64,000 bases of DNA from Thiodiazotropha sp040506195 (GTDB taxonomy: Bacteria > Pseudomonadota > Gammaproteobacteria > Chromatiales > Chromatiaceae): NCBI GenBank assembly GCA_040506195.1, contig JBEVXH010000014.1, positions 1 through 64,000 of the forward strand, in the 5' to 3' direction. Under the pieces are notes generated by a model. It had not been told where the DNA came from, did not search any database, and was given only the letters and a program-made list of their open reading frames with translations. How positions within the stretch are numbered: the first letter of the stretch is position 1; each line of letters starts with the position of its first letter. The translations under genes were made by a program, and so were the position numbers. Positions 17,376 through 26,211 of this stretch are shown here, in pieces.

Positions 17376-20300
17376 ATGTCATCGTTCCAGTTTCACCCGG
17401 CAGTCACAGCATGGCTTGAGCGACAGTTCGACGGACCCACCGAGGTCCAGGCGCAGGCTTGGCCGGCGATTCAGGCGGCGCAGAACACCCTGATCTCGGC
17501 GCCCACCGGCTCCGGCAAGACCCTGGCCGCCTTTCTTGCTGCGATCGACCGGCTGGTGCAGGCGGGGTTGCGGTTCCCCCTGGCCGATGAGACCCGTGTG
17601 CTCTATGTCTCGCCGCTGAAGGCCCTCTCCAACGACATCCACAGGAACCTGGAACAGCCGTTGAACGGTATCCGGGATGCGCTGTTGGAAAGCGGCTGCC
17701 CCGATGTGCCGATTCGCGCCCTGGTGCGCACCGGTGACACCACCTCGTCGGAACGGGCGATGATGAAGCGCACGCCGCCGCACATCCTTGTGACCACGCC
17801 GGAGTCCCTCTATATCCTGCTGACCTCCGATTCGGGCCGGGAGATGCTGAAGACGGTAGGCAGCGTGATCGTCGACGAGATCCATGCCCTGGCAGGCAAC
17901 AAGCGTGGCGCCCATCTGACCTTGAGCCTGGAGCGCCTCGCCCGGTTGTGTGACAGACCGCCGGTGCGCATCGGCATCTCGGCGACCCAGAAACCGATCG
18001 AGGAGATGGCGCGCTATCTCACCGGGCAACATGACGATCCGCTGCAACGGGCTTGCACCATTGTCGATACCGGCCATCTGCGCGAACGGGACCTGGCCAT
18101 CGAGCTGACCGGGTCGCCGCTGGAGGCGGTGATGGCCAACGAGGCCTGGGATGAGATCTACCGCCGGCTCGAGCAGCTCATCACCCGACACAAGACCACC
18201 CTGATCTTCGTGAATACCCGCCGGCTCGCCGAGCGCGCGGCGGCGGCACTGGCAAAAACCCTGGGTGAGGAGGCGGTCACCTCTCACCACGGCAGTCTGG
18301 CCAAGGAACACCGGCTCGACGCCGAGCAGCGTCTGAAGTCGGGTTCCCTGCGTGCCCTGGTGGCGACCGCCTCCCTGGAACTCGGTATCGATATCGGGGA
18401 TGTGGAGCTGGTGTGCCAAATGGGATCGCCGCGCAGCATCACCACCTTTCTGCAACGGGCGGGCCGCTCCGGGCACCAACTGACCGGCACCCCCAAGGCG
18501 CGGCTGTTTCCCCTCAGCCGCGACGACCTGGTCGAATCGGTGGCCATGCTGGATGCTATCCGTAGGGGGGAACTCGATCGGATCCCGGTACCCGAACATC
18601 CGTTGGATGTCCTGGCCCAGCAGATCGTCGCCGAGGTCTCCGCCAGGGAATGGGATGAACAGGCCCTCTACCGGGCGTTCAGATGCGCCCGGCCCTATAA
18701 CAGTCTTGCCGAGCAGGATTTTCTCGATGTGGTGAAGATGCTGGCGGACGGTTTTCACACCCGGCGGGGCAGGCGGGGCGATTACATCCATCGGGATGCG
18801 GTCAACGGCATGCTGCGGCCGCGGCGGAGCGCCCGCCTGACGGCGATCACCAATGGCGGCGCCATACCCGATCAGTTCGATTACGATGTGATCCTGCAAC
18901 CAGAGGGGCTCTTCGTCGGCAGCCTGAACGAGGATTTCGCCTTCGAGAGCATGCCGGGGGATATCTTCCAGCTCGGCAATTTCTCCTACCGCTTGCTGAA
19001 GATCGAGCAGGGCAGGGTATTCGTAGAGGACGCCCACGGCCAGCCGCCCTCAATCCCCTTCTGGTTCGGCGAGGCGCCGGGTCGCACCGACGAACTCTCC
19101 CACGCGGTTTCCCGTCTGCGCGAAACCCTCGACGGAGTATTTGACAAGGGACGGCAGGCAGCGCTGGATTATCTGCAGCAGACACATCGTCTCGATCCGG
19201 TGGTCGCCGGACAGCTGGTCGAATACCTCGCGGCGACAAAGGCGCTCTTCGGCGTGATTCCCAGTCAGAAACATGTGGTGTTCGAACGTTTTTTTGACGA
19301 GACCGGCGACATGCATTTCGTCATTCACGCACCCTTCGGCTCCCGCATCAACAAGGCCTGGGGCCTGGCCCTGCGCAAACGCTTCTGCCGCCGCTTCAAT
19401 TTCGAACTGCAGGCGGCCGCCAACGAGGACAATTTGATCCTCTCCCTCGGGCCGACCCACAGCTTCCCCCTGGAAGAGCCGGCCGGCTATTTGAAATCAA
19501 AAAGCGTCGAGCAGGTATTGGTTCAGGCCCTGCTGGCCGCGCCCATGTTTCCGACCCGCTGGCGCTGGGTGACCAATATCTCCCTGGCGGTGCCCCGTAT
19601 GCGCGGCGGCAAGCGGGTGCCCGCGCCCTTCCAGCGCAATGATGCCGAAGACCTGGTGGCGCTGGTCTTCCCCGATCAGCTCGCCTGTTTCGAAAATATC
19701 CAGGGTGACCGGGAGGTGCCGGACCACCCGCTGGTGAACCAGGCGTTGTGGGACTGCCTGCACGAGCTGATGGATATCTATGGATTGAAGCGGGTGCTGG
19801 ATGCCATTGAGCAGGGGCATATCCAGGTGAGCGCAAAAGAACTGCCGACGCCGTCGCCCATGGCGCTCGAAATTCTCAACGCCAGACCTTACGCATTCCT
19901 CGACGATACACCGGCGGAGGAGCGGCGCGCACTGGCGGTACAGCAGCGGCGCCATATGGATCCGCAAACCGCCGCCGACCTGGGACGCCTGAATCCCGAG
20001 GCGATCCGCCAGGTAGAGGCAGAGGCCTGGCCGCAGCCGCGCAATCCGGACGAACTCCACGATGGGTTGATGATCGCCGGCTTTATCGAAGAGGACGAAA
20101 TCGCCTCGGCGGATCTCGAGTCCTGGCGGCGTTATCTGGCTGATCTGCAGCAGCAACAACGCGCTACCCGACTCTCGAACGAGAAACAGGTTTTATGGGT
20201 CAGCGCGGAGCGGTTGCAGGCGATGCGGAAGATCTGCCCGGCGCATGAGCTATCGCCGGCGATCAGCGCCATACCCGAGGATGAGGCCGAATCGTTCGAG

Positions 20301-21677
20301 TCGGCTGTCCTGGAGATCCTGCGCAGTCGCCTGGAGTGTCTTGGTCCGGTGACGGTTGAGCAGTTGGCGCACCCCTTAAGCCTGCCGGCAGAAGCTGTGA
20401 CGCTGGCGTTAAGCAGTCTGGAACAGGAGGGCTATGTCATACAGGGTCGTTTCCATCCGGATTGTGCCGAGGTCGAGTGGTGCGAGCGCGGCCTGCTGGC
20501 GCGGATACATCGCTATACCCTGAAACGGCTGCGTCGTGAAATCGAGCCGGTGAGCCCCGCCGATTTTATGCGCTTCCTGTTCAGCTGGCAGGGGCTGGAC
20601 GATCCTGCGCAGGGCGTTGCCGCACTGGAACGGGTCATGCTGCAACTCGAAGGGATCAGCGTGCCCGCCGGCAGCTGGGAAGATGAGATCCTGCCCGCCC
20701 GGCTGCAGCCCTACTTCTCCAGCGAGCTGGACGAGTTGTGCGGTTCGGGCAAGCTTGCCTGGCTGCGCCTGCATCCGACCGAGCTGAAGCAGAACAAACG
20801 CAAAAACCCGGCAATCAAGACCACACCGCTGGCTTTCCTCTTCCGCCCCCATCTCTCTGTCTGGTATCGGCCGGAATCGGTGGTGCCCGAGGGGTTGAGC
20901 GCCACCGCGGTCAAGGTATCGGAAGTGCTGCAGCAGTGGGGCGCCAGTTTTTTCGACGACCTGCAACAGCAGACGGGTCTGCTGAAAACCCAGCTGGAGA
21001 TCGCCTTGGGCGAACTGGTCGCCTGGGGCCTGGTCAATTCGGACCAGTTCCAGGGACTGCGCGCCATGATCACGCCGGAGAAGCACCGCAAGCGTAGCCG
21101 GCGCCGTACTATCATGCAGGCCCCGCTGGCCTCTGGCGGACGCTGGTCATTGATACGCGCGCCAATGATTCATGAGGATGAGGCGCAACGCATCGAGCTG
21201 ATCGTGCGCACCCTGCTGACCCGCTATGGCGTGGTGTTCAGGAAACTGCTCGAGCGTGAGAGCGATCTGCCTCCCTGGCGCGACCTGCTCTACTGTTTCC
21301 GCCGTTTGGAAGCGAGGGGAGAGATCAGGGGTGGTCGTTTCGTCGAGGGTTTCGCCGGCGAGCACTTTGCACTGCCGGAGGCGGTGAGCCTGATGCGCGA
21401 GGTGCGCAAAAGAAAGGATGCCGAGGAAATGATCGGCATCGGCAGCGCGGACCCCCTGAACCTCACCGGCATAGTTACGCCCGGGAAGCGCATCACCGCC
21501 CAGGCAGGTCATCGCATTCTGTACAAGGACGGCAAACCGATCGCCACCAACCAGGGCGGCGAGATCATAATCGATGATGTAATACCCGAGAGCGAGCACT
21601 GGCACATCAGGAATCTGCTGACCCGCAAACAGCATCCGGCTAACTATCACAAGCCACGACAGGGACCGCTGATTTAA
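17376..21677 (+). CDS. lhr: Lhr-type large DEAD/DEAH ATP-dependent helicase
   Basis: A 1433-aa superfamily 2 helicase. The RecA-like core is at about residues 1-420: Walker A SAPTGSGKT, Walker B VIVDEIHALAGNKRG, motif III GISATQ, motif VI LQRAGRSGHQ. The Lhr-specific winged-helix and beta-barrel core follows to about 870. A long C-terminal extension follows, as in full-length enterobacterial or pseudomonad Lhr rather than the shorter Lhr-Core proteins. Known Lhr proteins translocate 3'-5' on single-stranded DNA and are linked to DNA repair. It stands alone; an SD is poorly visible (only a G-run before the ATG), so the start is moderately certain. Confidence 0.93.
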   Translation: MSSFQFHPAVTAWLERQFDGPTEVQAQAWPAIQAAQNTLISAPTGSGKTLAAFLAAIDRLVQAGLRFPLADETRVLYVSPLKALSNDIHRNLEQPLNGIRDALLESGCPDVPIRALVRTGDTTSSERAMMKRTPPHILVTTPESLYILLTSDSGREMLKTVGSVIVDEIHALAGNKRGAHLTLSLERLARLCDRPPVRIGISATQKPIEEMARYLTGQHDDPLQRACTIVDTGHLRERDLAIELTGSPLEAVMANEAWDEIYRRLEQLITRHKTTLIFVNTRRLAERAAAALAKTLGEEAVTSHHGSLAKEHRLDAEQRLKSGSLRALVATASLELGIDIGDVELVCQMGSPRSITTFLQRAGRSGHQLTGTPKARLFPLSRDDLVESVAMLDAIRRGELDRIPVPEHPLDVLAQQIVAEVSAREWDEQALYRAFRCARPYNSLAEQDFLDVVKMLADGFHTRRGRRGDYIHRDAVNGMLRPRRSARLTAITNGGAIPDQFDYDVILQPEGLFVGSLNEDFAFESMPGDIFQLGNFSYRLLKIEQGRVFVEDAHGQPPSIPFWFGEAPGRTDELSHAVSRLRETLDGVFDKGRQAALDYLQQTHRLDPVVAGQLVEYLAATKALFGVIPSQKHVVFERFFDETGDMHFVIHAPFGSRINKAWGLALRKRFCRRFNFELQAAANEDNLILSLGPTHSFPLEEPAGYLKSKSVEQVLVQALLAAPMFPTRWRWVTNISLAVPRMRGGKRVPAPFQRNDAEDLVALVFPDQLACFENIQGDREVPDHPLVNQALWDCLHELMDIYGLKRVLDAIEQGHIQVSAKELPTPSPMALEILNARPYAFLDDTPAEERRALAVQQRRHMDPQTAADLGRLNPEAIRQVEAEAWPQPRNPDELHDGLMIAGFIEEDEIASADLESWRRYLADLQQQQRATRLSNEKQVLWVSAERLQAMRKICPAHELSPAISAIPEDEAESFESAVLEILRSRLECLGPVTVEQLAHPLSLPAEAVTLALSSLEQEGYVIQGRFHPDCAEVEWCERGLLARIHRYTLKRLRREIEPVSPADFMRFLFSWQGLDDPAQGVAALERVMLQLEGISVPAGSWEDEILPARLQPYFSSELDELCGSGKLAWLRLHPTELKQNKRKNPAIKTTPLAFLFRPHLSVWYRPESVVPEGLSATAVKVSEVLQQWGASFFDDLQQQTGLLKTQLEIALGELVAWGLVNSDQFQGLRAMITPEKHRKRSRRRTIMQAPLASGGRWSLIRAPMIHEDEAQRIELIVRTLLTRYGVVFRKLLERESDLPPWRDLLYCFRRLEARGEIRGGRFVEGFAGEHFALPEAVSLMREVRKRKDAEEMIGIGSADPLNLTGIVTPGKRITAQAGHRILYKDGKPIATNQGGEIIIDDVIPESEHWHIRNLLTRKQHPANYHKPRQGPLI

Positions 21678-21718
21678 AGGTGTGATATCCCAATTCTAAG
21701 ATTTTTTCGACAGGCTCG

Positions 21719-21994
21719 TTAAGGCTCAAAAATGTCGTAGTGACCGCCAATGGCAAAAATATAGATATGTGTGTCGTCAAACTTATATATGAGCCTGTCT
21801 TTTTGGCTAATTCGCCTCGACCAAAAGCCAGTGAGATTATGACGAAGGGCTTCCGGCTTCCCCGACCCTGTTGTTGGATCATCGCGCAACATTTCTTTCA
21901 AAATTGCGCAAAGGTTTTTGTGCATACGTTTATCGCGTTGTCGCAAATCTTCGTAAACAAGCCATGTTTTTCCCTCAAATACTAAGAATCTCAT
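21719..21994 (-). CDS. yoeB: YoeB-family toxin (ribosome-dependent mRNA interferase)
   Basis: A 91-aa Txe/YoeB toxin of the RelE superfamily. The conserved block GKPEALRHNLTGFWSRRI and the following DRLIYKF match the E. coli protein. The catalytic His-Tyr pair is in GGHYD, but five residues (DIFEP-type tail) follow instead of the chain ending there. YoeB cleaves mRNA in the ribosomal A site when not bound by YefM. It overlaps the antitoxin gene upstream by 20 bp, the normal arrangement. Confidence 0.92.
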   Translation of the reverse strand: MRFLVFEGKTWLVYEDLRQRDKRMHKNLCAILKEMLRDDPTTGSGKPEALRHNLTGFWSRRISQKDRLIYKFDDTHIYIFAIGGHYDIFEP

Positions 21995-22247
21995 CCATTT
22001 GCCCTTCCGTGGGGGTATATCCTTTACCTGCTTTGTTGGTTGTGCTTGATTCAGCGATCTGGCGCATAAGGCTGGTATTTTGCAAAACGTACAGTGTTTC
22101 CTGGTCTCGTTCCCAATCTTCTGCGCTCATCACTACAAAATCTGCACCGCTTCGCCGGGTTACGCGTAGCGGAGAGTGGTGGCTAATAACTTGTTCTACG
22201 AAGGATTTTAATCCCTCTCTGAATTTATTTACTGTGGTGGTGTCCAT
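21975..22247 (-). CDS. yefM: YefM/Phd-family antitoxin
   Basis: A 90-aa antitoxin starting MDTTTVNKFREGLKSF. The N-terminal Phd/YefM DNA-binding fold includes PLRVTRRSGADFVVMSAEDW, followed by a toxin-wrapping C-terminal segment. An in-frame start 44 codons further upstream is possible, but that part reads through the likely operator and has no family resemblance, so I take the ATG at 22245-22247, which has GAAGG upstream. It neutralises YoeB and probably represses its own operon. Confidence 0.88.
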   Translation of the reverse strand: MDTTTVNKFREGLKSFVEQVISHHSPLRVTRRSGADFVVMSAEDWERDQETLYVLQNTSLMRQIAESSTTNKAGKGYTPTEGQMDEILSI

Positions 22248-22265
22248 TGCAGGCGCCTTCGAAAC

Positions 22266-22317
22266 GTACGGTATTGCCGTACAGTCTAGACAAAAAGACT
22301 CAACATTGCCATGTACA
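22266..22317. promoter_or_regulatory. Putative YefM-YoeB operator with repeated GTAC cores
   Basis: Three GTAC-centred sites lie just upstream of yefM: CGTACG (core 22266-22269), CGTACA (core 22279-22282) and TGTACA (22312-22317). The first two form an inverted repeat, GTACGG-TATTG-CCGTAC, with centres 13 bp apart. The E. coli yefM-yoeB operator is known to use palindromes with a TGTACA core, so this is a likely autoregulatory site. Confidence 0.55.
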
Positions 22318-22396
22318 AGGACGGCATAATCTCCGCTACTCCGAGTTTGTTTCCTGTAATGGAGGCTGTTTGCGTTCAAATAATGGGAGTGTGTAA

Positions 22397-23026
22397 TTGA
22401 GAAAAAAGTATCATTTCAGGCCTTCAAAAAACGGGTTCAATGCTTGGGACGTTGATCGCTTGGTTGAGTTAGCAAAAGACATGCAATCTAAGTTGATAAG
22501 TATCGATACAATAAGCGAATTTGATGAGAATTACTGGCGCATAAAAGTGCTGGCACGTGAGTTGATCATCGCTTTTTTCGTTTTGCTCGGCACCCTGTTT
22601 GTCGGTGATCTCCTGCTGGCGTTCCTGGGGCTTACACAGCCTTCGCTGAATATCGCGGGTGGCGTTTTGTTGTTTATCATTTCACTGCGGATGATCTTTC
22701 CCGGCAGGCCGGATCACGGCGACGAGGCCCTGGATGAGGAGCCGTTCAACGTACCTCTCGCGGTACCGCTGATTGCCGGCCCCTCAACGATCGCGGTGCT
22801 GTTGCTGCTCAGTTCGAGTCAGCCCGGTCGTATCCTGGAGTGGGTCGTCGCGCTTTTCCTGGCCTGGCTGGGCACGACGATACTGTTGCTTGGCTCGTCA
22901 AAGTTGTTGGATTTCATCGGTACCCGCGGTTCATTGGCCCTGGAGCGGCTGATGGGGATGATCCTGGTTATTCTCGCCACCCAGATGTTGCTGGACGGTA
23001 TCAGAGATTTTGTTGCGACACTCTAG
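22397..23026 (+). CDS. Chimeric frame: toxin-antitoxin-associated N-terminus fused to truncated MarC membrane protein
   Basis: A 209-aa frame with a TTG start and GGGAG seven bases upstream. Residues 1-47 (beginning MRKKYHFRPSKNGFNAWDVD, ending DENYW) look like the start of a small soluble ParB-like protein that I recall as common beside TA loci. From about residue 48 (RIKVLARELIIAF) it is MarC-family sequence to the end: membrane segments, an IAGGVLLF motif, and VPLAVPLIAGPSTIAVLLL. The first roughly 45 residues of a normal MarC, including its first helix, are missing. The first part is more AT-rich than the second. This looks like a recombination scar joining two truncated genes in frame. 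Whether the product works is unknown. Confidence 0.72.
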   Translation: MRKKYHFRPSKNGFNAWDVDRLVELAKDMQSKLISIDTISEFDENYWRIKVLARELIIAFFVLLGTLFVGDLLLAFLGLTQPSLNIAGGVLLFIISLRMIFPGRPDHGDEALDEEPFNVPLAVPLIAGPSTIAVLLLLSSSQPGRILEWVVALFLAWLGTTILLLGSSKLLDFIGTRGSLALERLMGMILVILATQMLLDGIRDFVATL

Positions 23027-23066
23027 GCTTATTCACTGCATTATTGCGTTCAGCAGGCCGATCCGT

Positions 23067-24062
23067 TCATTGTTCTGCAGGCAACAGCTTTTGATGGTTA
23101 CTGTAGATGGGGCTCCCGCCCGGGAAGTATTCGAGGATCACGGCGGTGTAGCGGTCGAAGGGGTTCGCAATCTGCGCAATCCGCCGGCGGGTTGGGCCAT
23201 CCAGGTCAAAACTGTTGTGCCGCACAGTAAAGGGGACCGGATAATCGGTACCGAACAGAATCTTTTCATGCACCTGTTTCTGTTCGGAGAGGTGGCGCAG
23301 GGCCCTGGCGCGGAATGGAACCAGGATTGCGGAGATATCGGCGTAGAGATTCTGATATTGGGTCAGCATCGCCAGCAGTTTGAAATAGTCGCGGTCGAAG
23401 TGATGTGGCGCTTTGCTCAGGTTACGCCAGGCGCAAACTCTGTGTTCGAATCGGCCAAGTCCCATATGGGCGGCGATCACAGTAACCCCGCAAGCCAGCG
23501 GGAGATCAAGCATCTCGATGCGTTCATAGCTAGGGTGGGATTGGATGGTGTATTCGCTGCCGATATGTACGATCAACGGCAGTTTATGCTGCTTCAGTTT
23601 TTCGTAGTAGGGGATCAGGCGTTCACTGTTCAGATCGATACCCCAGTAGTTCTGCAGAAACTTGGCGCCGCGGCAGCCTTTCTCCGCATATTCGTCCAGC
23701 AGATCGAGGGCGCCCGGCCGCATTGGGTTGACCGACAGAAAAGGGATGAAGCAGTCCGGAAATTTTGCGGCAACGGCCAACACATCCTCGCTCATGGCAC
23801 ACACGGTTTTGTCCCTATCGACCTCTCTGCCCCGTTCATCGAAACGGGCGTCGACACCAAACAGGCAGGTCTTTTCCACGTAGTCGGATTCATCGACCGC
23901 CCTGGCCATGGCTTCGATATAGGTCTGGTAGGGTTGCTGTTTCAAGGCGCGCGGCTCGACCCCCAGCCTGCGGGCAAAGAGATGTACGGCGACTCTGTCG
24001 AAAGGCCGGTCGAAGGCAACCTCCGGGTTCAGCAGATGGGTGTGTATATCGATCGTTCTCAT
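23067..24062 (-). CDS. Amidohydrolase-family (TIM-barrel metal hydrolase) protein
   Basis: A 331-aa Amidohydrolase_2-type protein. The metal-binding DIHTH is at the N-terminus, VHIGS and IAAHMG supply further histidines, and the late aspartate is in ILFGTDYPVPF. Members include decarboxylases and lactone or amide hydrolases, so the substrate cannot be named. I take the ATG at 24060-24062; a GTG immediately upstream is also possible. It is convergent with the chimeric marC frame and divergent from hipBA. Confidence 0.85.
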   Translation of the reverse strand: MRTIDIHTHLLNPEVAFDRPFDRVAVHLFARRLGVEPRALKQQPYQTYIEAMARAVDESDYVEKTCLFGVDARFDERGREVDRDKTVCAMSEDVLAVAAKFPDCFIPFLSVNPMRPGALDLLDEYAEKGCRGAKFLQNYWGIDLNSERLIPYYEKLKQHKLPLIVHIGSEYTIQSHPSYERIEMLDLPLACGVTVIAAHMGLGRFEHRVCAWRNLSKAPHHFDRDYFKLLAMLTQYQNLYADISAILVPFRARALRHLSEQKQVHEKILFGTDYPVPFTVRHNSFDLDGPTRRRIAQIANPFDRYTAVILEYFPGGSPIYSNHQKLLPAEQ

Positions 24063-24187
24063 CACGCAAGCCTACCCTGCGAGTCAGCTATTGACGAGGT
24101 TTCGTTGGCTGATCGGATATCTCAAAGGCCTCAGGCTGGAGTTCGGTCAATGGATTCCAGTACAAGGTAATATACTGGAGGCATAAA

Positions 24188-24280
24188 TCGCCAAATATTG
24201 TGAAATAAATTAATTATTTACAGTAATTCGCCATATTTGCAGATAAAGAGTCAATAAAAAGGTCGGGTTATCGCTATAAT
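24188..24280. promoter_or_regulatory. Putative hipBA operator and promoter
   Basis: TCGCCA occurs in matching contexts at 24188-24193 and 24228-24233, 40 bp apart. Between them is a perfect inverted repeat AAATAA-ATTAA-TTATTT at 24203-24219. TATAAT at 24275-24280 is a good -10 hexamer for hipB, though no strong -35 is evident. HipB proteins repress their own operon through paired palindromes, so these repeats are candidate HipB sites. Confidence 0.4.
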
Positions 24281-24320
24281 TTACGATATATATTACTATC
24301 GATCTGTTATTTCGTAATTA

Positions 24321-24677
24321 ATGACGAATATGAAGATATCAGATTTAGTATCGGATGAAGCGGTCCTGACAGAGATCGGTCAGCGGATCCTGCAACGCCG
24401 TCTCGCACTGCAGATGACTCAGGCGGTACTGGCCGAGCAGGCTGGTGTCGCCAAGCGGACCGTGGAGCGGATTGAGGCGGGCGCATCGGCGCAGATGTCG
24501 AGCATGATCCGCTTGTTGCGGGTATTGGGGTTGCTGCCCGGACTGGAGCTGCTGTTTCCGGAGCAGGCGCAGCGACCGATGGATCTCCTGAAGCGCAAGG
24601 GCAAGGTACGCAGGCGGGCTTCCACCCCGCGCGAAAAGGCCGACAGGGAGAAGCCTTGGCGTTGGGGTGATGAGTGA
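24321..24677 (+). CDS. hipB: HipB-like XRE-family antitoxin/repressor
   Basis: A 118-aa protein with a Cro/CI-type HTH at about residues 20-75 (QMTQAVLAEQAGVAKRTVER). The basic C-terminal tail (KGKVRRRASTPREK) is longer than the minimal HipB. Its stop overlaps the hipA start by 4 bp (ATGA), giving coupled antitoxin-toxin translation. An ATG three codons downstream is an alternative start. Confidence 0.85.
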   Translation: MTNMKISDLVSDEAVLTEIGQRILQRRLALQMTQAVLAEQAGVAKRTVERIEAGASAQMSSMIRLLRVLGLLPGLELLFPEQAQRPMDLLKRKGKVRRRASTPREKADREKPWRWGDE

Positions 24678-25981
24678 TGGCCACGGTTGCCGAGGTTCGC
24701 CTGTGGGGACGTACCATAGGCGCGGTTTCGTTGGCGGACGGCGAGTCTACAGCGCTGTTTGAATACGATCCGGCATTTGCCCGCAGCGGCATCGAAATCG
24801 CGCCGATGATGATGCCTTTGTCCAAGCGTCTCTACAGCTTTCCGCAGCTCCCCCGGGAGACATTTCACGGCCTGCCGGGCCTGCTGGCGGATTCACTGCC
24901 GGACAGGTTCGGCAATCTGCTGATCGACGCCTGGCTGGCTTCCCAGGGCAGGCCGAGCCACAGCTTCAATGCGGTGGAGCGTCTCTGTTACACCGGCCGG
25001 CGCGGCATGGGGGCGCTTGAGTATGTACCGGCGATCGGTCCCGGGGCCCGGTATTCCAGCCAAATAGAGATCGACAGGTTGGTTGAGCTGGCGTCGCTGG
25101 TGCTCGGCCAGCGGCAGGCGCTGCAACATTCGCTTGCGGATGCCGACAAACAGGAGGCTCTCAGCGATATCCTGCGTGTCGGCACCTCTGCCGGCGGGGC
25201 GCGGGCAAAGGCGGTGATCGCCTGGAATAGGGAGACCAATGAGGTCCGCTCCGGTCAGGTGACGGCCGGTGAGGGATTCGAATACTGGTTGTTGAAATTC
25301 GACGGCGTCAGCGGCAACCGGGATAAGGAGCTGGAGGACCCCCAAGGCTACGCTGCCGTCGAGTATGCATACTACTTGATGGCGGGGGCGTGCGGTATCG
25401 ATATCAACGAATCCCGGCTGTTTGAAGAGGGGGGGCGTCGCCACTTCATGACCAAGCGGTTTGACCGCCTGGATGGGGGCGAAAAACTGCACATGCAGTC
25501 GTTGTGCGCCATGGCCCATTACGATTTCAACAGCGCCGGCGCCTACAGTTATGAACAGGCATTGATGGCGATACGCCGACTGGGCCTGCCGATGCAGGCG
25601 GTGGAAGAGCAGTTTCGTCGTATGGCCTTCAATATCATCGGCCGTAATCAGGACGACCACGTGAAGAACATCGCCTTTTTGATGGATAAATCGGGTGCCT
25701 GGGCGCTGTCGCCGGCCTTCGACATGACCTACAGTTTCAATCCTGACGGCCTATGGACAGCGACTCATCAGATGACCCTTAATGGCAAGCGGGACAGTTT
25801 TGTGTTGGATGATTTCAGGGCCTGCGCCAAATCGGCTTCGATGAAGCGGGGCCGTGCGGATGCGATTGTCGCGGAAGTGCTCAGTACCGTATCAAACTGG
25901 AGCCGATTCGCCGAACAGGCGGGTGTGCCGGCGCTGATGCGCAGACAGATTCAAAACACACTGCGTTTGGATCTGTCTTGA
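24674..25981 (+). CDS. hipA: HipA-family serine/threonine kinase toxin
   Basis: A 435-aa HipA kinase. The N-terminal subdomain includes GLLADSLPDRFGNLL. The glycine-rich segment VGTSAGGARAKAVIA is equivalent to the region of regulatory autophosphorylation in E. coli HipA. The catalytic loop is GRNQDDHVKNIAFL and the metal-binding motif is AFDMTYSF. Characterised HipA proteins phosphorylate an aminoacyl-tRNA synthetase (GltX in E. coli) and induce persistence. All kinase motifs are intact, so the toxin is probably active. Confidence 0.9.
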   Translation: MMATVAEVRLWGRTIGAVSLADGESTALFEYDPAFARSGIEIAPMMMPLSKRLYSFPQLPRETFHGLPGLLADSLPDRFGNLLIDAWLASQGRPSHSFNAVERLCYTGRRGMGALEYVPAIGPGARYSSQIEIDRLVELASLVLGQRQALQHSLADADKQEALSDILRVGTSAGGARAKAVIAWNRETNEVRSGQVTAGEGFEYWLLKFDGVSGNRDKELEDPQGYAAVEYAYYLMAGACGIDINESRLFEEGGRRHFMTKRFDRLDGGEKLHMQSLCAMAHYDFNSAGAYSYEQALMAIRRLGLPMQAVEEQFRRMAFNIIGRNQDDHVKNIAFLMDKSGAWALSPAFDMTYSFNPDGLWTATHQMTLNGKRDSFVLDDFRACAKSASMKRGRADAIVAEVLSTVSNWSRFAEQAGVPALMRRQIQNTLRLDLS

Positions 25982-26211
25982 TGGGCGAGCAGTCAAGCAA
26001 GGCAGTGACGACCGAGCGAGTGTTGGCAGGTTCTGGTGGCCTGTTTGACTGACAGTCGCTTGTTAAAGCCCGTTGGGTGTCTGCCGATATCGCTGTATGC
26101 ATATTTATAAGGGTTGTCCTGATCATCAGTTTGATCAGATCAAGTTGTCTGCTGCATCTACAGTGTTTGATCAGCTGTTGTTAAGGCTTTGAGAAGGGTC
26201 GTCTGTCTGTT

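Noticed and set aside
17379..19037. A 552-codon open frame on the minus strand inside lhr
   Set aside because: It lies wholly inside the well-supported lhr frame, has no family resemblance, and reflects high GC in codon third positions.
26110..26175. Operator made of repeated TGATCA palindromes
   Set aside because: Several TGATCA motifs occur, but their spacing is irregular and the sequence is simple; not enough to call a site.
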